Shown here: one piece after another, positions 43,951-54,650 of the stretch
How positions within the stretch are numbered: the stretch's first letter is position 1
Layout of the letters: every line of letters starts with the position of its first letter
Origin: Cellulomonas taurus
Lineage (GTDB): Bacteria; Actinomycetota; Actinomycetes; Actinomycetales; Cellulomonadaceae
Assembly (NCBI RefSeq): GCF_012931845.1
Contig: NZ_CP051884.1
Location: 1,798,001-1,862,000 of the forward strand
Length of the DNA: 64,000 bases
Reading direction: 5' to 3'
Translations under genes and position numbers: made by a program
Notes under the pieces: generated by a model
The model's input: only the letters and a program-made list of their open reading frames with translations
The model's database searches: none
What the model was told of the DNA's origin: nothing

Positions 43951-45488
43951 AGCCGGCGAAGGTCAGCGCGGAGCACAATCCGCTGCGCGACCCCCGCGAC
44001 CGCCGACTCCCCCGGATCGCCGGACCGTCCGGTCTGGTGATCTTCGGGGTCACCGGTGACCTGGCGCGCAAGAAGCTGATGCCCGCGGTCTACGACCTGA
44101 CCAACCGCGGCCTGCTGCCCCCGGGCTTCGCGCTCACCGGCTTCGCCCGGCGGGACTGGGAGGACCAGGACTTCGCGCAGATCGTGCACGACTCGGTCAA
44201 GGAGCACGCCCGCACCCCGTTCCGGGAGTCGACCTGGCGTCAGCTCTCCGAGGGGATCCGGTTCGTCCAGGGCTCCTTCGATGACGACGACGCCTTCGAC
44301 CGGCTGCGCCAGACCGTGGAGGAGCTGGACGTCGAGCGCGGCACCGCCGGGAACCACGCGTTCTACCTCTCGGTGCCGCCGAGCGCGTTCCCGGTGGTCT
44401 GCAAGCAGCTGGCCCGCTCGGGCCTGTCGGCGTCGCAGGAGGGCGCCTGGCGCCGGGTCGTGATCGAGAAGCCCTTCGGGCACGATCTGAAGTCGGCGCA
44501 GGAGCTCAACGACGTGGTCTCCGAGGTCTTCCACCCGGACGACGTGTTCCGGATCGACCACTACCTCGGCAAGGAGACGGTGCAGAACCTGTTGGCGCTG
44601 CGGTTCGCCAACCAGATGTTCGAGCCGATCTGGAACGCCAACTACGTCGACCACGTCCAGATCACGATGGCCGAGGACATCGGCGTCGGCGGACGTGCCG
44701 GGTACTACGACGGCATCGGCGCCGCCCGGGACGTGATCCAGAACCACCTGCTGCAGCTGCTCGCGCTGACCGCGATGGAGGAGCCGGTGTCGTTCAGCGC
44801 CCGGGACCTGATCGCGGAGAAGATCAAGGTCCTGTCGGCGGTCCGGCTGCCGAAGGACCTGGGCAAGCACACCGCCCGCGGTCAGTACGCCGAGGGCTGG
44901 CAGGGCGGCGAGCGGGTCGTGGGGTACCTGGACGAGGGTGGCTTCGACCCGAACTCCACCACCGAGACCTTCGCCGCCGTGCGGCTGGACATCGACACCC
45001 GCCGCTGGGCCGGGGTGCCGTTCTACCTGCGCACCGGCAAGCGTCTGGGGCGCCGCGTGACCGAGATCGCCGTGGTCTTCAAGAAGGCGCCGCACCTGCC
45101 CTTCGAGTCCACCGCAACCGAGGAGCTCGGCAAGAACGCCCTGGTGATCCGGGTGCAGCCGGACGAGGGCGTGACCCTGCGGTTCGGCGCCAAGGTGCCG
45201 GGCACCGCGATGGAGGTCCGGGACGTCACGATGGACTTCGGCTACGGCCACGCGTTCACCGAGTCCTCCCCCGAGGCCTACGAGCGACTCATCCTGGACG
45301 TCCTGCTCGGCGACCCGCCGCTGTTCCCGCGGCACGAGGAGGTCGAGCTGTCCTGGAAGATCCTCGACCCGGTCGAGGCGTACTGGGCCAAGCAGGGACA
45401 GCCGGAGCCGTACCGCTCCGGCACCTGGGGCCCGGCCTCCGCCGACCGGATGATGGAGCGTGACGGACGAGCCTGGAGGCGACCGTGA
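43947..45488 (+). CDS. zwf: Glucose-6-phosphate 1-dehydrogenase
   Basis: 513 residues. Nucleotide fold [19 protein letters not shown], active-site [13 protein letters not shown] with the catalytic histidine, and EKPFGHDL for substrate binding. Oxidises glucose-6-phosphate to 6-phosphogluconolactone with NADP. GTG start overlaps the tal stop (GTGA); the stop overlaps opcA. In corynebacteria and relatives OpcA is needed for full activity. Confidence 0.96.
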   Translation: MKPAKVSAEHNPLRDPRDRRLPRIAGPSGLVIFGVTGDLARKKLMPAVYDLTNRGLLPPGFALTGFARRDWEDQDFAQIVHDSVKEHARTPFRESTWRQLSEGIRFVQGSFDDDDAFDRLRQTVEELDVERGTAGNHAFYLSVPPSAFPVVCKQLARSGLSASQEGAWRRVVIEKPFGHDLKSAQELNDVVSEVFHPDDVFRIDHYLGKETVQNLLALRFANQMFEPIWNANYVDHVQITMAEDIGVGGRAGYYDGIGAARDVIQNHLLQLLALTAMEEPVSFSARDLIAEKIKVLSAVRLPKDLGKHTARGQYAEGWQGGERVVGYLDEGGFDPNSTTETFAAVRLDIDTRRWAGVPFYLRTGKRLGRRVTEIAVVFKKAPHLPFESTATEELGKNALVIRVQPDEGVTLRFGAKVPGTAMEVRDVTMDFGYGHAFTESSPEAYERLILDVLLGDPPLFPRHEEVELSWKILDPVEAYWAKQGQPEPYRSGTWGPASADRMMERDGRAWRRP

Positions 45489-46408
45489 TCATCGACCTGC
45501 CCAAGACCACCACCGGCGACATCAACAAGCGCCTGGTGCGGGAGCGGGACGAGGGCGGCGCCGTCGCCCTCGGCCGGGTGCTCACCCTGTTGATCGACGT
45601 GGGCGACCACGACCCGGAGGAGGCGATCGCCGCGGCGAACGACGCCTCCCGCGAGCACCCGTGCCGGGTGATCGTGCTGACCAGCGAGGGACCGGGCGCC
45701 GACTCCGAGCTGGACGCCCAGATCCGGTTGGGCGGCGACGCCGGTGCCTCCGAGGTCGTGGTGCTCAAGCCGTCGGCCGCGCAGGCCCGCCACCTGGACA
45801 CCCTGGTGCTGCCGTTGCTGCTGCCGGACGCGCCGATCGTGACCTGGTGGCCCTACCAGGTGCCGCAGGACCCGGCGGAACACCCGCTGGGCACCCTGGC
45901 CCGGCGACGGATCACCGACTCCACCGAGTGCAGCAACCCGGCGGCCACCCTGCACGCGCTGGCGGCCGAGTACCGCGAGGGCGACACCGACCTCGCCTGG
46001 ACCCGGACCACCCTGTGGCGCGGCCTGATCGCCGCCACCCTGGATCAGCCGCCCTTCGAGCCGGTGCAGCGGGCCGTGGTCTCCGGTGAGTCCACCCACC
46101 CGTCGGTGGACCTGATGGCCGCCTGGCTGCGGTGGGCGCTGAACTGCCCGGTGGAGATCGAACGGATCGCCGACGCCCCGGCGATCACCCAGGTGAAGCT
46201 GGAGCGCCGCTCCGGGGACATCGTGCTGGACCGCCCGGACGGCAAGACCGCCGCCCTGCGCCAGCCCGACCAGCCCGAGCACCGGATCGCGTTGCCGATC
46301 CGTCAGCTTCGGGAGTGCCTGGCGGAGGAACTGCGTCGCCTGGACGCGGACGAGGTCTATGGCGAGGTCCTGCGCAAGGGCCTGCCGAAGGTTGAGGTGA
46401 AAGCATGA
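45485..46408 (+). CDS. opcA: OpcA, glucose-6-phosphate dehydrogenase assembly protein
   Basis: 307 residues. [20 protein letters not shown] start, RVLTLLIDV, LVLPLLLPDAPIVTWWP and DSTECSNPA are characteristic of actinobacterial OpcA. Needed for assembly or redox control of G6PDH. Overlaps zwf at its start and pgl at its stop (ATGA both). Confidence 0.95.
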   Translation: MIIDLPKTTTGDINKRLVRERDEGGAVALGRVLTLLIDVGDHDPEEAIAAANDASREHPCRVIVLTSEGPGADSELDAQIRLGGDAGASEVVVLKPSAAQARHLDTLVLPLLLPDAPIVTWWPYQVPQDPAEHPLGTLARRRITDSTECSNPAATLHALAAEYREGDTDLAWTRTTLWRGLIAATLDQPPFEPVQRAVVSGESTHPSVDLMAAWLRWALNCPVEIERIADAPAITQVKLERRSGDIVLDRPDGKTAALRQPDQPEHRIALPIRQLRECLAEELRRLDADEVYGEVLRKGLPKVEVKA

Positions 46409-47172
46409 CCCGCACCGTGCTGGTGCATCCGGACGCGAAGGTGCTGGCCGAGGCCACCGCCGCGCGTCTGCTGACCAAGCTGATCGACATCCAGTCCGAG
46501 CAGGCACCGGTGCACATCGGCCTGACCGGCGGCACCGTGGGCATCGCGACCCTGGCAGCCGTCGCCCGCTCCGAGGCCCGGCACGCCGTGGACTGGACCC
46601 AGGTGCACCTGTGGTGGGGCGACGAGCGGTTCCTGCCGGACGGCGACCCGGACCGCAATGAGACCCAGGCCCGGGAGGCGCTGATCGGCGCGCTGGGCGA
46701 TGCTCTGCCGGCCGGGAACGTGCACCCGATGCCCGCCCTGGACGAGGGCGCCGGGATCGCCACCCCCGAGGACGCCGCCGCCGCCTATGCCGCCGAGCTG
46801 CGGTCGCTCGCCCCGCAGGGCGCGGAGCTGCCGACCCTGGACGTGCTGATGTTCGGCATGGGGCCGGACGGTCACGTCGCGTCGCTGTTCCCGGGCCACC
46901 CGGGCGTCGACGTCACCGGCGTCACCACCACCGGGGTGCACGACTCCCCCAAGCCGCCGCCGCTGCGGGTGTCGCTGACCTTCGACGCCATCCACACCGC
47001 GCGTGAGGTCTGGGTGGTCGCCGCCGGTGCCGAGAAGGCCGCTGCCGTCGCCTCCGCCCTGACCGTGGGCACCCCGGCGTCCACCACGCCGGCCGCCCAC
47101 GCGACCGGCACCGATGCGACGCTCTGGCTGGTCGACGCCGCCGCGATCGCGGACGTGGCCCCGCAGTCCTGA
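46405..47172 (+). CDS. pgl: 6-phosphogluconolactonase
   Basis: 255 residues. HIGLTGGTVGIATLAAV, WWGDERFLPDGDPDRNETQA and MFGMGPDGHVASLFPGHP are the three canonical DevB/Pgl motifs. Hydrolyses 6-phosphogluconolactone made by Zwf. Last gene of the operon; its start overlaps opcA. No strong terminator directly after it; the 63-bp repeat element lies 77 bases downstream. Confidence 0.95.
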   Translation: MTRTVLVHPDAKVLAEATAARLLTKLIDIQSEQAPVHIGLTGGTVGIATLAAVARSEARHAVDWTQVHLWWGDERFLPDGDPDRNETQAREALIGALGDALPAGNVHPMPALDEGAGIATPEDAAAAYAAELRSLAPQGAELPTLDVLMFGMGPDGHVASLFPGHPGVDVTGVTTTGVHDSPKPPPLRVSLTFDAIHTAREVWVVAAGAEKAAAVASALTVGTPASTTPAAHATGTDATLWLVDAAAIADVAPQS

Positions 47173-47248
47173 CCCACCCCGCGCACACCCGGGCCCGACG
47201 CCCGGCCGCGCACGCGCCTCCCGCGCCCTGCGCCCGCCGCGCGTTGCC

Positions 47249-47311
47249 CGCCGAGATGACGGAAACCGACGCTTCTCGACCCTGAACGCGTCTTTTTCCG
47301 TAGTCTCGGCG
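47249..47311. repeat. 63-bp dispersed inverted-repeat element, copy 2
   Basis: Begins CGCCGAGATGACGGAAAC and ends TTTCCGTAGTCTCGGCG. The 17-base ends are inverted repeats with two mismatches. Same length as copy 1 (34365-34427); the two differ mainly in the centre. Confidence 0.7.
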
Positions 47312-47559
47312 GGCGCGGTGGTGCTTGGAGGGCCCGGGGGTACCCGGCGGGTCCGGGGGTACCCGGCGGGCCCGGACGTGCTTGGCGGGGCTCAGACCTG
47401 CTTGGCGGGGCTCAGACCTGCTCGGCGGGCCCGGAGGGTACTCGGCGCACCCGGGCGGGGCACTCCGCCCCCGGGGGCACTCCGGCCCGGGGGGTACTCA
47501 GGCCGGGGGGGCGCTCCGGCCCGGGGCGTACTCAGGCTCGGCGGCACTCCGCCCCGGAG

Positions 47560-47602
47560 CACGCGAAAGGCCCCCGCGCAGTGCGCGGGGGCCTTTCGCG
47601 TG
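47560..47602. terminator. Strong hairpin terminator of rbpA
   Basis: Perfect 20-bp arms, CACGCGAAAGGCCCCCGCGC on the left and its complement on the right, with loop AGT, ending two bases from the rbpA stop. Symmetric, so it can also stop rightward readthrough from pgl. Confidence 0.8.
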
Positions 47603-47604
47603 TG

Positions 47605-47952
47605 TCAGCGGCCGCGGCGGGCGCGGAGGGCTGCGAGTGCCTCGTCCAGGAGGGCGGCGCCGTCCTCCTCGGTGCGGCGCTCCTTCACGTAGGCGAGGTG
47701 CGTCTTGTACGGCTCGTTGCGGACCGGCGACGGCGGGTTCGCCTGGTCCTGGCCACCGGGGAACCCACAGCGGGGGCAGTCCCAGGTCTCCGGCGCGTCC
47801 TGCGCTGCCTCGGCGGCGAAGCTCGGTCGCGTCTCGTGACCGTTCGCGCACCAGTAGGAGATCAGCACCCGCGGGGCCGCGTCGCCCCGCTCGGCCTCAC
47901 CCATCGGACCCGCGCCGACGCGGGATCCCCGGATCGCGCTTCCGCTGGCCAT
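47605..47952 (-). CDS. rbpA: RNA polymerase-binding protein RbpA
   Basis: 115 residues. SAIRGSRVGAGPMGEAERGD N-terminal tail and basic linker, VLISYWCANGHETRPSFAAEA and WDCPRCGFPGGQD (zinc-binding or structural cysteines), then SPVRNEPYKTHLAYVKERR sigma-interacting region. Activates transcription with the principal sigma factor; found only in actinobacteria. Five bases downstream of secG and followed by a strong terminator. Confidence 0.95.
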   Translation of the reverse strand: MASGSAIRGSRVGAGPMGEAERGDAAPRVLISYWCANGHETRPSFAAEAAQDAPETWDCPRCGFPGGQDQANPPSPVRNEPYKTHLAYVKERRTEEDGAALLDEALAALRARRGR

Positions 47953-47956
47953 GGTG

Positions 47957-48199
47957 TCAGCTCACCCGGGCGATCAGGGCGAGCAGCACGACGGTCAGCG
48001 CCCAGAGCAGGCTGACCCCCACCGTGATCCGGTTGAGGTTCCGCTCGGCGACACCGGAGGAGCCGGCGCTGCTGGAGATGCCACCGCCGAACATGTCGGA
48101 CAGGCCGCCGCCCTTCCCCTTGTGCAGGAGGACGAACAGGATCAGCAGCAGACTCGTGGCCACCAGGAGGACCTGGAGGACGATGCGCAGGGCAGTCAC
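47957..48199 (-). CDS. secG: Preprotein translocase subunit SecG
   Basis: 80 residues. Two membrane segments (about 5-25 and 56-78) joined by LLHKGKGGGLSDMFGGGISS, the SecG signature. Part of the SecYEG channel. Lies between tpiA and rbpA as in most actinobacteria. ATG start; 206 bases with a terminator separate it from tpiA. Confidence 0.94.
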   Translation of the reverse strand: MTALRIVLQVLLVATSLLLILFVLLHKGKGGGLSDMFGGGISSSAGSSGVAERNLNRITVGVSLLWALTVVLLALIARVS

Positions 48200-48347
48200 G
48201 GGGGTGTCGTGTCTCTCGATCAGGGCCGACGGGGACGGTCGGCCGGAGGTGGAACGCGGCCCAGGGTAGGCGACGCGCGCCGTCCAGGGCCAGCTCCGGA
48301 GGGTGTGGCGGCGGATCGATCAGCCGGATGACACCGTCCGGGTGAGC

Positions 48348-48387
48348 CCCGGTCGGTGCGGAGGACGACTCCCCCGCACCGACCGGG
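48348..48387 (-). terminator. Hairpin terminator of tpiA
   Basis: 14-bp arms CCCGGTCGGTGCGG / CCGCACCGACCGGG with a 12-base loop, 18 bases after the tpiA stop. Confidence 0.7.
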
Positions 48388-48405
48388 AACCCGATGCTGC
48401 TCGGC

Positions 48406-49182
48406 TCAGGCGTTGAACCGGGCGATCTTGGCGAACTCCTCGGCGTCCAGCGAGGCGCCGCCCACCAGGGCACCGTCCACGTCGGGCTTGCCGATGATCT
48501 CCGCCGCGTTGCCGGACTTCACCGAACCGCCGTAGAGCACGCGCACCGCGTCGGCGACCTCGGCGGAGTACAGCTCGGCCAGCTTCACCCGGATCGCGCC
48601 GCACACCTCCTGGGCGTCGTCGGGGGTGGCGACCTCGCCGGTGCCGATGGCCCACACGGGCTCGTACGCGATCACCACGGTGGCCGCCTGCTCCGGGGTG
48701 ACCCCGGCCAGGGAGCCCTCGAGCTGCGCGAGGGTGTACTCGACGTGGGTGCCCGCCTTGCGGATCTCCAGGCCCTCACCGACGCAGACGATCGGGGTGA
48801 TCCCGGCGCCGAGCGCGGCGACGGTCTTGGCGGCCACGACCGCGTCGGACTCGTTGTGGTACTCGCGACGCTCCGAGTGACCGGTCGCCACGTAGGTGAC
48901 GCCCAGCTTCGCGAGCTGGTTCGCGGAGACCTCACCGGTGTAGGCACCGGAGGCGTGCTGCGACACGTCCTGCGCGCCGTAGCCGATCTCCAGCTTGTCG
49001 GCGTCCACCAGCGTCTGCACGGAGCGGATGTTGGTGAAGGACGGCAGGACGACGACCTCGGCCTGGCTGAAGTCGTGCTTGGCGTCCTTGAGGGTCCAGG
49101 CGAGCTTCTGCACCAGGTGGACGGCCTCCTGGTGATCCAGGTTCAGCTTCCAGTTGCCTGCGATCAGGGGGGTACGTGCCAT
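48406..49182 (-). CDS. tpiA: Triosephosphate isomerase
   Basis: 258 residues. [20 protein letters not shown] with the active lysine, [13 protein letters not shown] with the electrophilic histidine, [13 protein letters not shown] with catalytic glutamate and [15 protein letters not shown] phosphate loop. Interconverts dihydroxyacetone phosphate and glyceraldehyde-3-phosphate. Five bases after pgk stop, so cotranscribed with pgk. Confidence 0.97.
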   Translation of the reverse strand: MARTPLIAGNWKLNLDHQEAVHLVQKLAWTLKDAKHDFSQAEVVVLPSFTNIRSVQTLVDADKLEIGYGAQDVSQHASGAYTGEVSANQLAKLGVTYVATGHSERREYHNESDAVVAAKTVAALGAGITPIVCVGEGLEIRKAGTHVEYTLAQLEGSLAGVTPEQAATVVIAYEPVWAIGTGEVATPDDAQEVCGAIRVKLAELYSAEVADAVRVLYGGSVKSGNAAEIIGKPDVDGALVGGASLDAEEFAKIARFNA

Positions 49183-49187
49183 CAGGA

Positions 49188-50375
49188 TCAGTCCTCCAGA
49201 ACTGCGATGCCGGGGAGGGTCTTGCCCTCGAGGAGCTCCAGCGACGCACCGCCACCGGTCGAGATGTGGCCGAAGCCGGCCTCGTCGAAGCCGAGCAGCC
49301 GGACCGCCGCGGCGGAGTCGCCGCCACCGACGATCGAGAAGCCCTCGGTGTCGACCAGGGCCTGCGCCACGGCCTTGGTGCCCTCGGCGTAGGCGGGACG
49401 CTCGAAGACGCCCATCGGGCCGTTCCAGGCGATGGTCTTCGCGCCCAGGATGGCCTCGCGGAACAGCTGGCCGGACTTCGGGCCGATGTCCAGGCCCATC
49501 TTGTCCGCCGGGATGGCGTCGACGGCGACGACCTCGAAGTCGTCCGAGCCGAACTCCGGAGCGACCAGGGTGTCGACCGGCAGCACGATCTCCACGCCGG
49601 CCTCCTCGGCCTGCGCGAGGTAGCCCTTGACGGTCTCGACCTGGTCCTGCTCGAGCAGCGAGGAGCCGACCTCGTGGCCCTGGGCCTTGAGGAAGGTGAA
49701 CATCATGCCGCCGCCGATGAGCAGCTTGTCCGCCTTGGTGATCAGGTTGCCGATCACACCGAGCTTGTCCGAGACCTTGGCGCCGCCGAGCACGACGACG
49801 TAGGGCCGCTCCGGGTCCTCGACGGCCTTGCGCAGCGCCTCGACCTCGGTCAGCACCAGCAGACCGGCGGCGTGCGGCAGACGCAGCGCCACGTCGTAGA
49901 CCGACGCCTGCTTGCGGTGCACGACACCGAAGCCGTCGGAGACGAACGCGTCGGCCAGCGCAGCCAGCTCGTCGGCCAGCGCACCGCGCTCCGCCTCGTC
50001 CTTGGAGGTCTCGCGCGCGTCGAACCGGATGTTCTCCAGCAGCGCGATCTGGCCGTCCTGCAGCGCGGCGACGGTGGCCTTGGCGGACTCGCCCACCACG
50101 TCATCGGCGAGGGCGACGTCCTGGCCGAGCAGCTCGCCGAGGCGGGCGGCGACCGGGGCGAGGGAGTACTTGGCGTCCGGCTCGCCCTTGGGGCGACCCA
50201 GGTGCGCGGTGACGATCACCCGGGCACCGGCGTCGAGCAGGCGCTTGAGGGTCGGCAGCGCGGCACGGATCCGGCCGTCGTCGGTGATGGTGGTGCCGTC
50301 CAGCGGGACGTTGAAGTCGGAGCGGACCAGCACGCGCTTGCCGCGCAGGTCACCCAGGTCGTCGATGGTCTTCAT
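49188..50375 (-). CDS. pgk: Phosphoglycerate kinase
   Basis: 395 residues. [20 protein letters not shown] start, TAHLGRPKG, and the C-terminal nucleotide motif [20 protein letters not shown] followed by [16 protein letters not shown]. Makes ATP from 1,3-bisphosphoglycerate. ATG at 50375 has AGGAGA seven bases upstream. Follows gap after 144 bases containing a hairpin. Confidence 0.97.
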   Translation of the reverse strand: MKTIDDLGDLRGKRVLVRSDFNVPLDGTTITDDGRIRAALPTLKRLLDAGARVIVTAHLGRPKGEPDAKYSLAPVAARLGELLGQDVALADDVVGESAKATVAALQDGQIALLENIRFDARETSKDEAERGALADELAALADAFVSDGFGVVHRKQASVYDVALRLPHAAGLLVLTEVEALRKAVEDPERPYVVVLGGAKVSDKLGVIGNLITKADKLLIGGGMMFTFLKAQGHEVGSSLLEQDQVETVKGYLAQAEEAGVEIVLPVDTLVAPEFGSDDFEVVAVDAIPADKMGLDIGPKSGQLFREAILGAKTIAWNGPMGVFERPAYAEGTKAVAQALVDTEGFSIVGGGDSAAAVRLLGFDEAGFGHISTGGGASLELLEGKTLPGIAVLED

Positions 50376-50450
50376 ACTGCTTCTCCTAGCGTGCGATGGC
50401 CCGGCGCGCGGGGGCCGAGCGAGCGTGCAGTGAATGCGGCCGGACATGCC

Positions 50451-50495
50451 GCGTCCGCGGACACCGGGCCGTGATGACCCGGCATCCGCGGACGC
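50451..50495 (-). terminator. Hairpin between gap and pgk
   Basis: Arms GCGTCCGCGG / CCGCGGACGC enclosing an inner CCGGG/CCCGG pair, 24 bases after the gap stop. May partially terminate or stabilise gap mRNA. Confidence 0.55.
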
Positions 50496-50519
50496 ATGCT
50501 GTTCGACCTCAGGGGTACG

Positions 50520-51698
<1,179 letters not shown>

Positions 51699-52688
51699 TC
51701 ACAGGTCCAGCAGATCGGGGCTCAGCCCCGCCTCGGTGTCCGGGATGCCCAACTCCTGCGCCCGCTTGTCGGCCGTGGCGAGCAGCCGACGGATCCGCCC
51801 GGCGACCGCGTCCTTGGTCAGCGGCGGGTCGGCGAGCTTGCCCAGCTCCTCCAGCGACGCCTCCTTGTGCGCGAGCCGCAGCTCCCCCGCCTGCCGCAGG
51901 TGTTCGGGCAGGTCGGCGCCGAGGATCTCGAACGCCCGCTCCACCCGCGCTCCGGCGGCCACGGCGGCGCGGGCCGACCGGCGCAGGTTCGCGTCGTCGA
52001 AGTTCGCCAACCGGTTCGCGGTGCCCCGGACCTCGCGGCGGACCCGGCGCTCCTCCCACACCTGGAGCGCCTCGCGGGCGCCCAGCCGGGCGAGCATCGC
52101 GGAGATCGCGTCGCCGTCCCGGATCACCACCCGGTCGATGCCCCGCACCTCGCGGGCCTTCGCCGGGATCTGCATCCGCCGGGCGGCACCCACCAGGGCG
52201 AGCGCCGCCTCCGGGCCGGGGCAGGTGACCTCCAGCGACGACGAGCGGCCGGGTTCGGTCAGCGAGCCGTGGGCCAGGAACGCGCCGCGCCACGCCGCCT
52301 CGGCCTCCGGGATGCCGGCCGCGACCACCTGGGGCGGCAGACCCCGCACCGGACGGCCGCGGTTGTCGAGCAGTCCGGTCTGCCGGGCCAGCGACTCGCC
52401 GTCCTTGACCACCCGGACCACGTACCGGTTGCCGCGCCGGATCCCGGCGCCGGAGACCACGATCAGCTCGGACTGGTGGCCGTAGACCTCGGCGATCGCC
52501 TGCCGGAGTCGACGGGCGGCGGCCGCGGTGTCCAGCTCGGCCTCGATCACGACCCGGCCGGAGATGATGTGCAGACCGCCCGCGAACCGGAGCATCGCGG
52601 CGACCTCCGACTTGCGGCACGAGGTCTTGTCCACCTGGAGACGAGCGAGTTCGTCCTTCACCTGCGCCGTCAGAGCCATGGGCGTCAT
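51699..52688 (-). CDS. whiA: Sporulation/cell-division regulator WhiA
   Basis: 329 residues. N-terminal LAGLIDADG-like domain ([20 protein letters not shown] onward; endonuclease residues are degenerate in WhiA) and C-terminal [23 protein letters not shown]. Controls cell division and development with WhiB in streptomycetes; in non-sporulating relatives it is linked to division. ATG at 52688 overlaps the yvcK stop; ATG at 52679 is an alternative. Part of the conserved rapZ-yvcK-whiA run. Confidence 0.95.
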   Translation of the reverse strand: MTPMALTAQVKDELARLQVDKTSCRKSEVAAMLRFAGGLHIISGRVVIEAELDTAAAARRLRQAIAEVYGHQSELIVVSGAGIRRGNRYVVRVVKDGESLARQTGLLDNRGRPVRGLPPQVVAAGIPEAEAAWRGAFLAHGSLTEPGRSSSLEVTCPGPEAALALVGAARRMQIPAKAREVRGIDRVVIRDGDAISAMLARLGAREALQVWEERRVRREVRGTANRLANFDDANLRRSARAAVAAGARVERAFEILGADLPEHLRQAGELRLAHKEASLEELGKLADPPLTKDAVAGRIRRLLATADKRAQELGIPDTEAGLSPDLLDL

Positions 52689-53686
52689 CTTGCCATTCCC
52701 CGGCCGGTGCCCGGGCCGGGTTGCGTGCTTCTACGGGCGGGGTTGCCCACATCACCGAGGAAGTCCTGGACCACGTCGCTGATCGCGGCCGCCAGCCGCA
52801 GGGCGTCGTGGGTGGGGGTGCCGTCGCCGCGCCGCACCTGACGCAGCAGCAGTCGCCCGCCGAAGCCCTCGGTCCGCTCGGCCAGCTCGTCGACGTCCTC
52901 GACCGCACCCGGGTCGGCGATCACGGCATCCAGTCGCAGGTTGGGCGCGTGGTCGCGCAGGGCGTCCAGGTGCTCGCAGGGACCCATCCCCGCGGTCTCG
53001 GACTCCGGGGAGAGGTTGAGCACGACGATCCGCCGGGCGGTGGTGGTCAGCAGCGCGTCGGCGAGCTCGGGCACCAGCAGGTGCGGGATCACGGAGGTGT
53101 ACCAGGAGCCCGGACCCAGGACCACCCAGTCGGCGTCCCGCACCGCCTGGACCGCTTCGGGCAGGGCCGGCGGGCGCTCGGGGGTGAGCCGCACCTGGGC
53201 GATCCGGTCGGTGGTCACCGCGACTTTGGACTGGCCGCGGACCCGTCCGGCGCTGCCGTCCGGATGCCGGACGTCGGCCTCGATCGCCAGCGGCACGGCG
53301 GCCATCGGCAGCACCCGGCCCTTGGCGTCCAGCAGCCGTCCGACCCAGTCCAGGCCGTCGACGGTGTCGCCGAGCAGCTCCCACAGCGCGACGATCAGTA
53401 GGTTGCCCACCGCGTGCTGGTCCAGGTCACCGGCGGAGGTGAAGCGGTGCTGCAGGACGTCGCGCCAGGTGCGGCCCCAGTCCGAGTCCTCGCACAGCGC
53501 CGCCAACGCCATCCGCAGATCACCGGGGGGCAGCACGTCCAGCTCGTCGCGCAGTCGACCCGAGGACCCACCGTCGTCCGCGACCGTGACCACCGCGGTG
53601 ATCCGGTCGGTGAGCCGGCGCAGGGCCGAGAGCGTGGCACTCAGTCCGTGGCCGCCGCCGAGTGCGACGAAGGCCGGCGGCGTCAT
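52685..53686 (-). CDS. YvcK/CofD-like gluconeogenesis factor
   Basis: 333 residues. [20 protein letters not shown] start, [26 protein letters not shown] and [19 protein letters not shown] are the YvcK (UPF0052) signatures. Needed for growth on gluconeogenic sources and cell shape in Bacillus; binds UDP-GlcNAc there. Overlaps rapZ at its start and whiA at its stop. Confidence 0.94.
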   Translation of the reverse strand: MTPPAFVALGGGHGLSATLSALRRLTDRITAVVTVADDGGSSGRLRDELDVLPPGDLRMALAALCEDSDWGRTWRDVLQHRFTSAGDLDQHAVGNLLIVALWELLGDTVDGLDWVGRLLDAKGRVLPMAAVPLAIEADVRHPDGSAGRVRGQSKVAVTTDRIAQVRLTPERPPALPEAVQAVRDADWVVLGPGSWYTSVIPHLLVPELADALLTTTARRIVVLNLSPESETAGMGPCEHLDALRDHAPNLRLDAVIADPGAVEDVDELAERTEGFGGRLLLRQVRRGDGTPTHDALRLAAAISDVVQDFLGDVGNPARRSTQPGPGTGRGMAR

Positions 53687-54627
53687 TCCTTACCCAGGTC
53701 CCGGGCCGCGACGGTCACCCGCTGACCACGCTGGCGCAGCCGTTCGGCGATCGCCTCGCTGATCGCCACCGACCGGTGCTTGCCACCGGTGCAGCCGACG
53801 GCGATGGTCACGTAGCGCTTCTCCTCCGCCAGGTACCCGGCGAGCACCGGTTCCAACGCGTCGACGTAACGCTCGACGAAGGTCAGCGCGCCGGGCAGGC
53901 CGAGCACGTAGTCGCGCACCGGGGCGTCGCGGCCGGACATGTGCCGCAGCTCGGTGATCCAGTACGGGTTGGCCAGGAACCGGACGTCCACCACGTGGTC
54001 GGCGTCCAGCGGCAGCCCGTACTTGAAGCCGAAGGAGGTGACGTTGATCCGCAGCTGCTCCTCCTCGGACCCGGCCACAGCCTCGCGGACCAGTCGGCCC
54101 AGCTCGTGCACATTGGTCTCGGAGGAGTCGATCAGCAGGTCGGCGCGTTCCCGGATGTCCTGCAACAGATCGCGCTCGGCGGTGATGCCGTCGGTGATCC
54201 GGCCGTCGCCCTGCAACGGGTGCGGACGGCGGACCTGCTCGTAGCGCCGGACCAGGACCTCGTCCGAGGCGTCCAGGAACAGGATCTTGTAGTCGACGCC
54301 GGACTCGCGCAGCTGGGCCAGCACCTCGAGCAGGTTCGGGAAGAACTCCCGGCCCCGGACGTCGACGATCGCCGCCAGGCGCAGGTCCGCGGACGGCGGC
54401 CCGCCGTGGGTCAGCATCCCGACCATGTGGGTCAGCATCTGGGCCGGCAGGTTGTCGACGACGTACCAGCCCATGTCCTCCAGCACCGCCCCGGCCCGGG
54501 TCCGGCCGGCACCGGACATGCCGGTGATGATGATCAGGTGGGGCTCGGTGATACGGGGGGCCGTGGTCGCCGCCTCGATCGCGGGGATGCCGTGCGGGAC
54601 CGTGATCGGCGAGATCTCGTCGCTCAT
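53683..54627 (-). CDS. rapZ: RNase adapter RapZ-like nucleotide-binding protein
   Basis: 314 residues. P-loop ITGMSGAGRTRA (arginine in place of the usual lysine, as common in this family), GWYVVDNLPAQML, and C-terminal VTIAVGCTGGKHRSVAISEA then IAERLRQRG. In E. coli RapZ controls GlmS expression through small RNA; the actinobacterial role is less clear. ATG at 54627; overlaps yvcK at its stop; starts 23 bases after uvrC. Confidence 0.93.
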   Translation of the reverse strand: MSDEISPITVPHGIPAIEAATTAPRITEPHLIIITGMSGAGRTRAGAVLEDMGWYVVDNLPAQMLTHMVGMLTHGGPPSADLRLAAIVDVRGREFFPNLLEVLAQLRESGVDYKILFLDASDEVLVRRYEQVRRPHPLQGDGRITDGITAERDLLQDIRERADLLIDSSETNVHELGRLVREAVAGSEEEQLRINVTSFGFKYGLPLDADHVVDVRFLANPYWITELRHMSGRDAPVRDYVLGLPGALTFVERYVDALEPVLAGYLAEEKRYVTIAVGCTGGKHRSVAISEAIAERLRQRGQRVTVAARDLGKE

Positions 54628-54650
54628 GGGTCCAGCATGCCAGTCGTCGG

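Larger units (their letters stand above)
47173..47604. other. 432-bp intergenic region: repeat element, G-rich degenerate tandem repeats, terminator
   Basis: Contains copy 2 of the 63-bp element (47249-47311), then from about 47330 to 47555 a G-rich tract of degenerate short repeats, including two exact tandem 20-bp units starting cttggcggggctcagacctg (47381-47420) and related GGGTACCCGGCGGG units, and finally the rbpA terminator. No credible open frame. Confidence 0.6.

Noticed and set aside
47326..47420. Repeats resembling a CRISPR array
   Set aside because: Units are contiguous, without unique spacers, G-rich and degenerate, and no cas gene is nearby.
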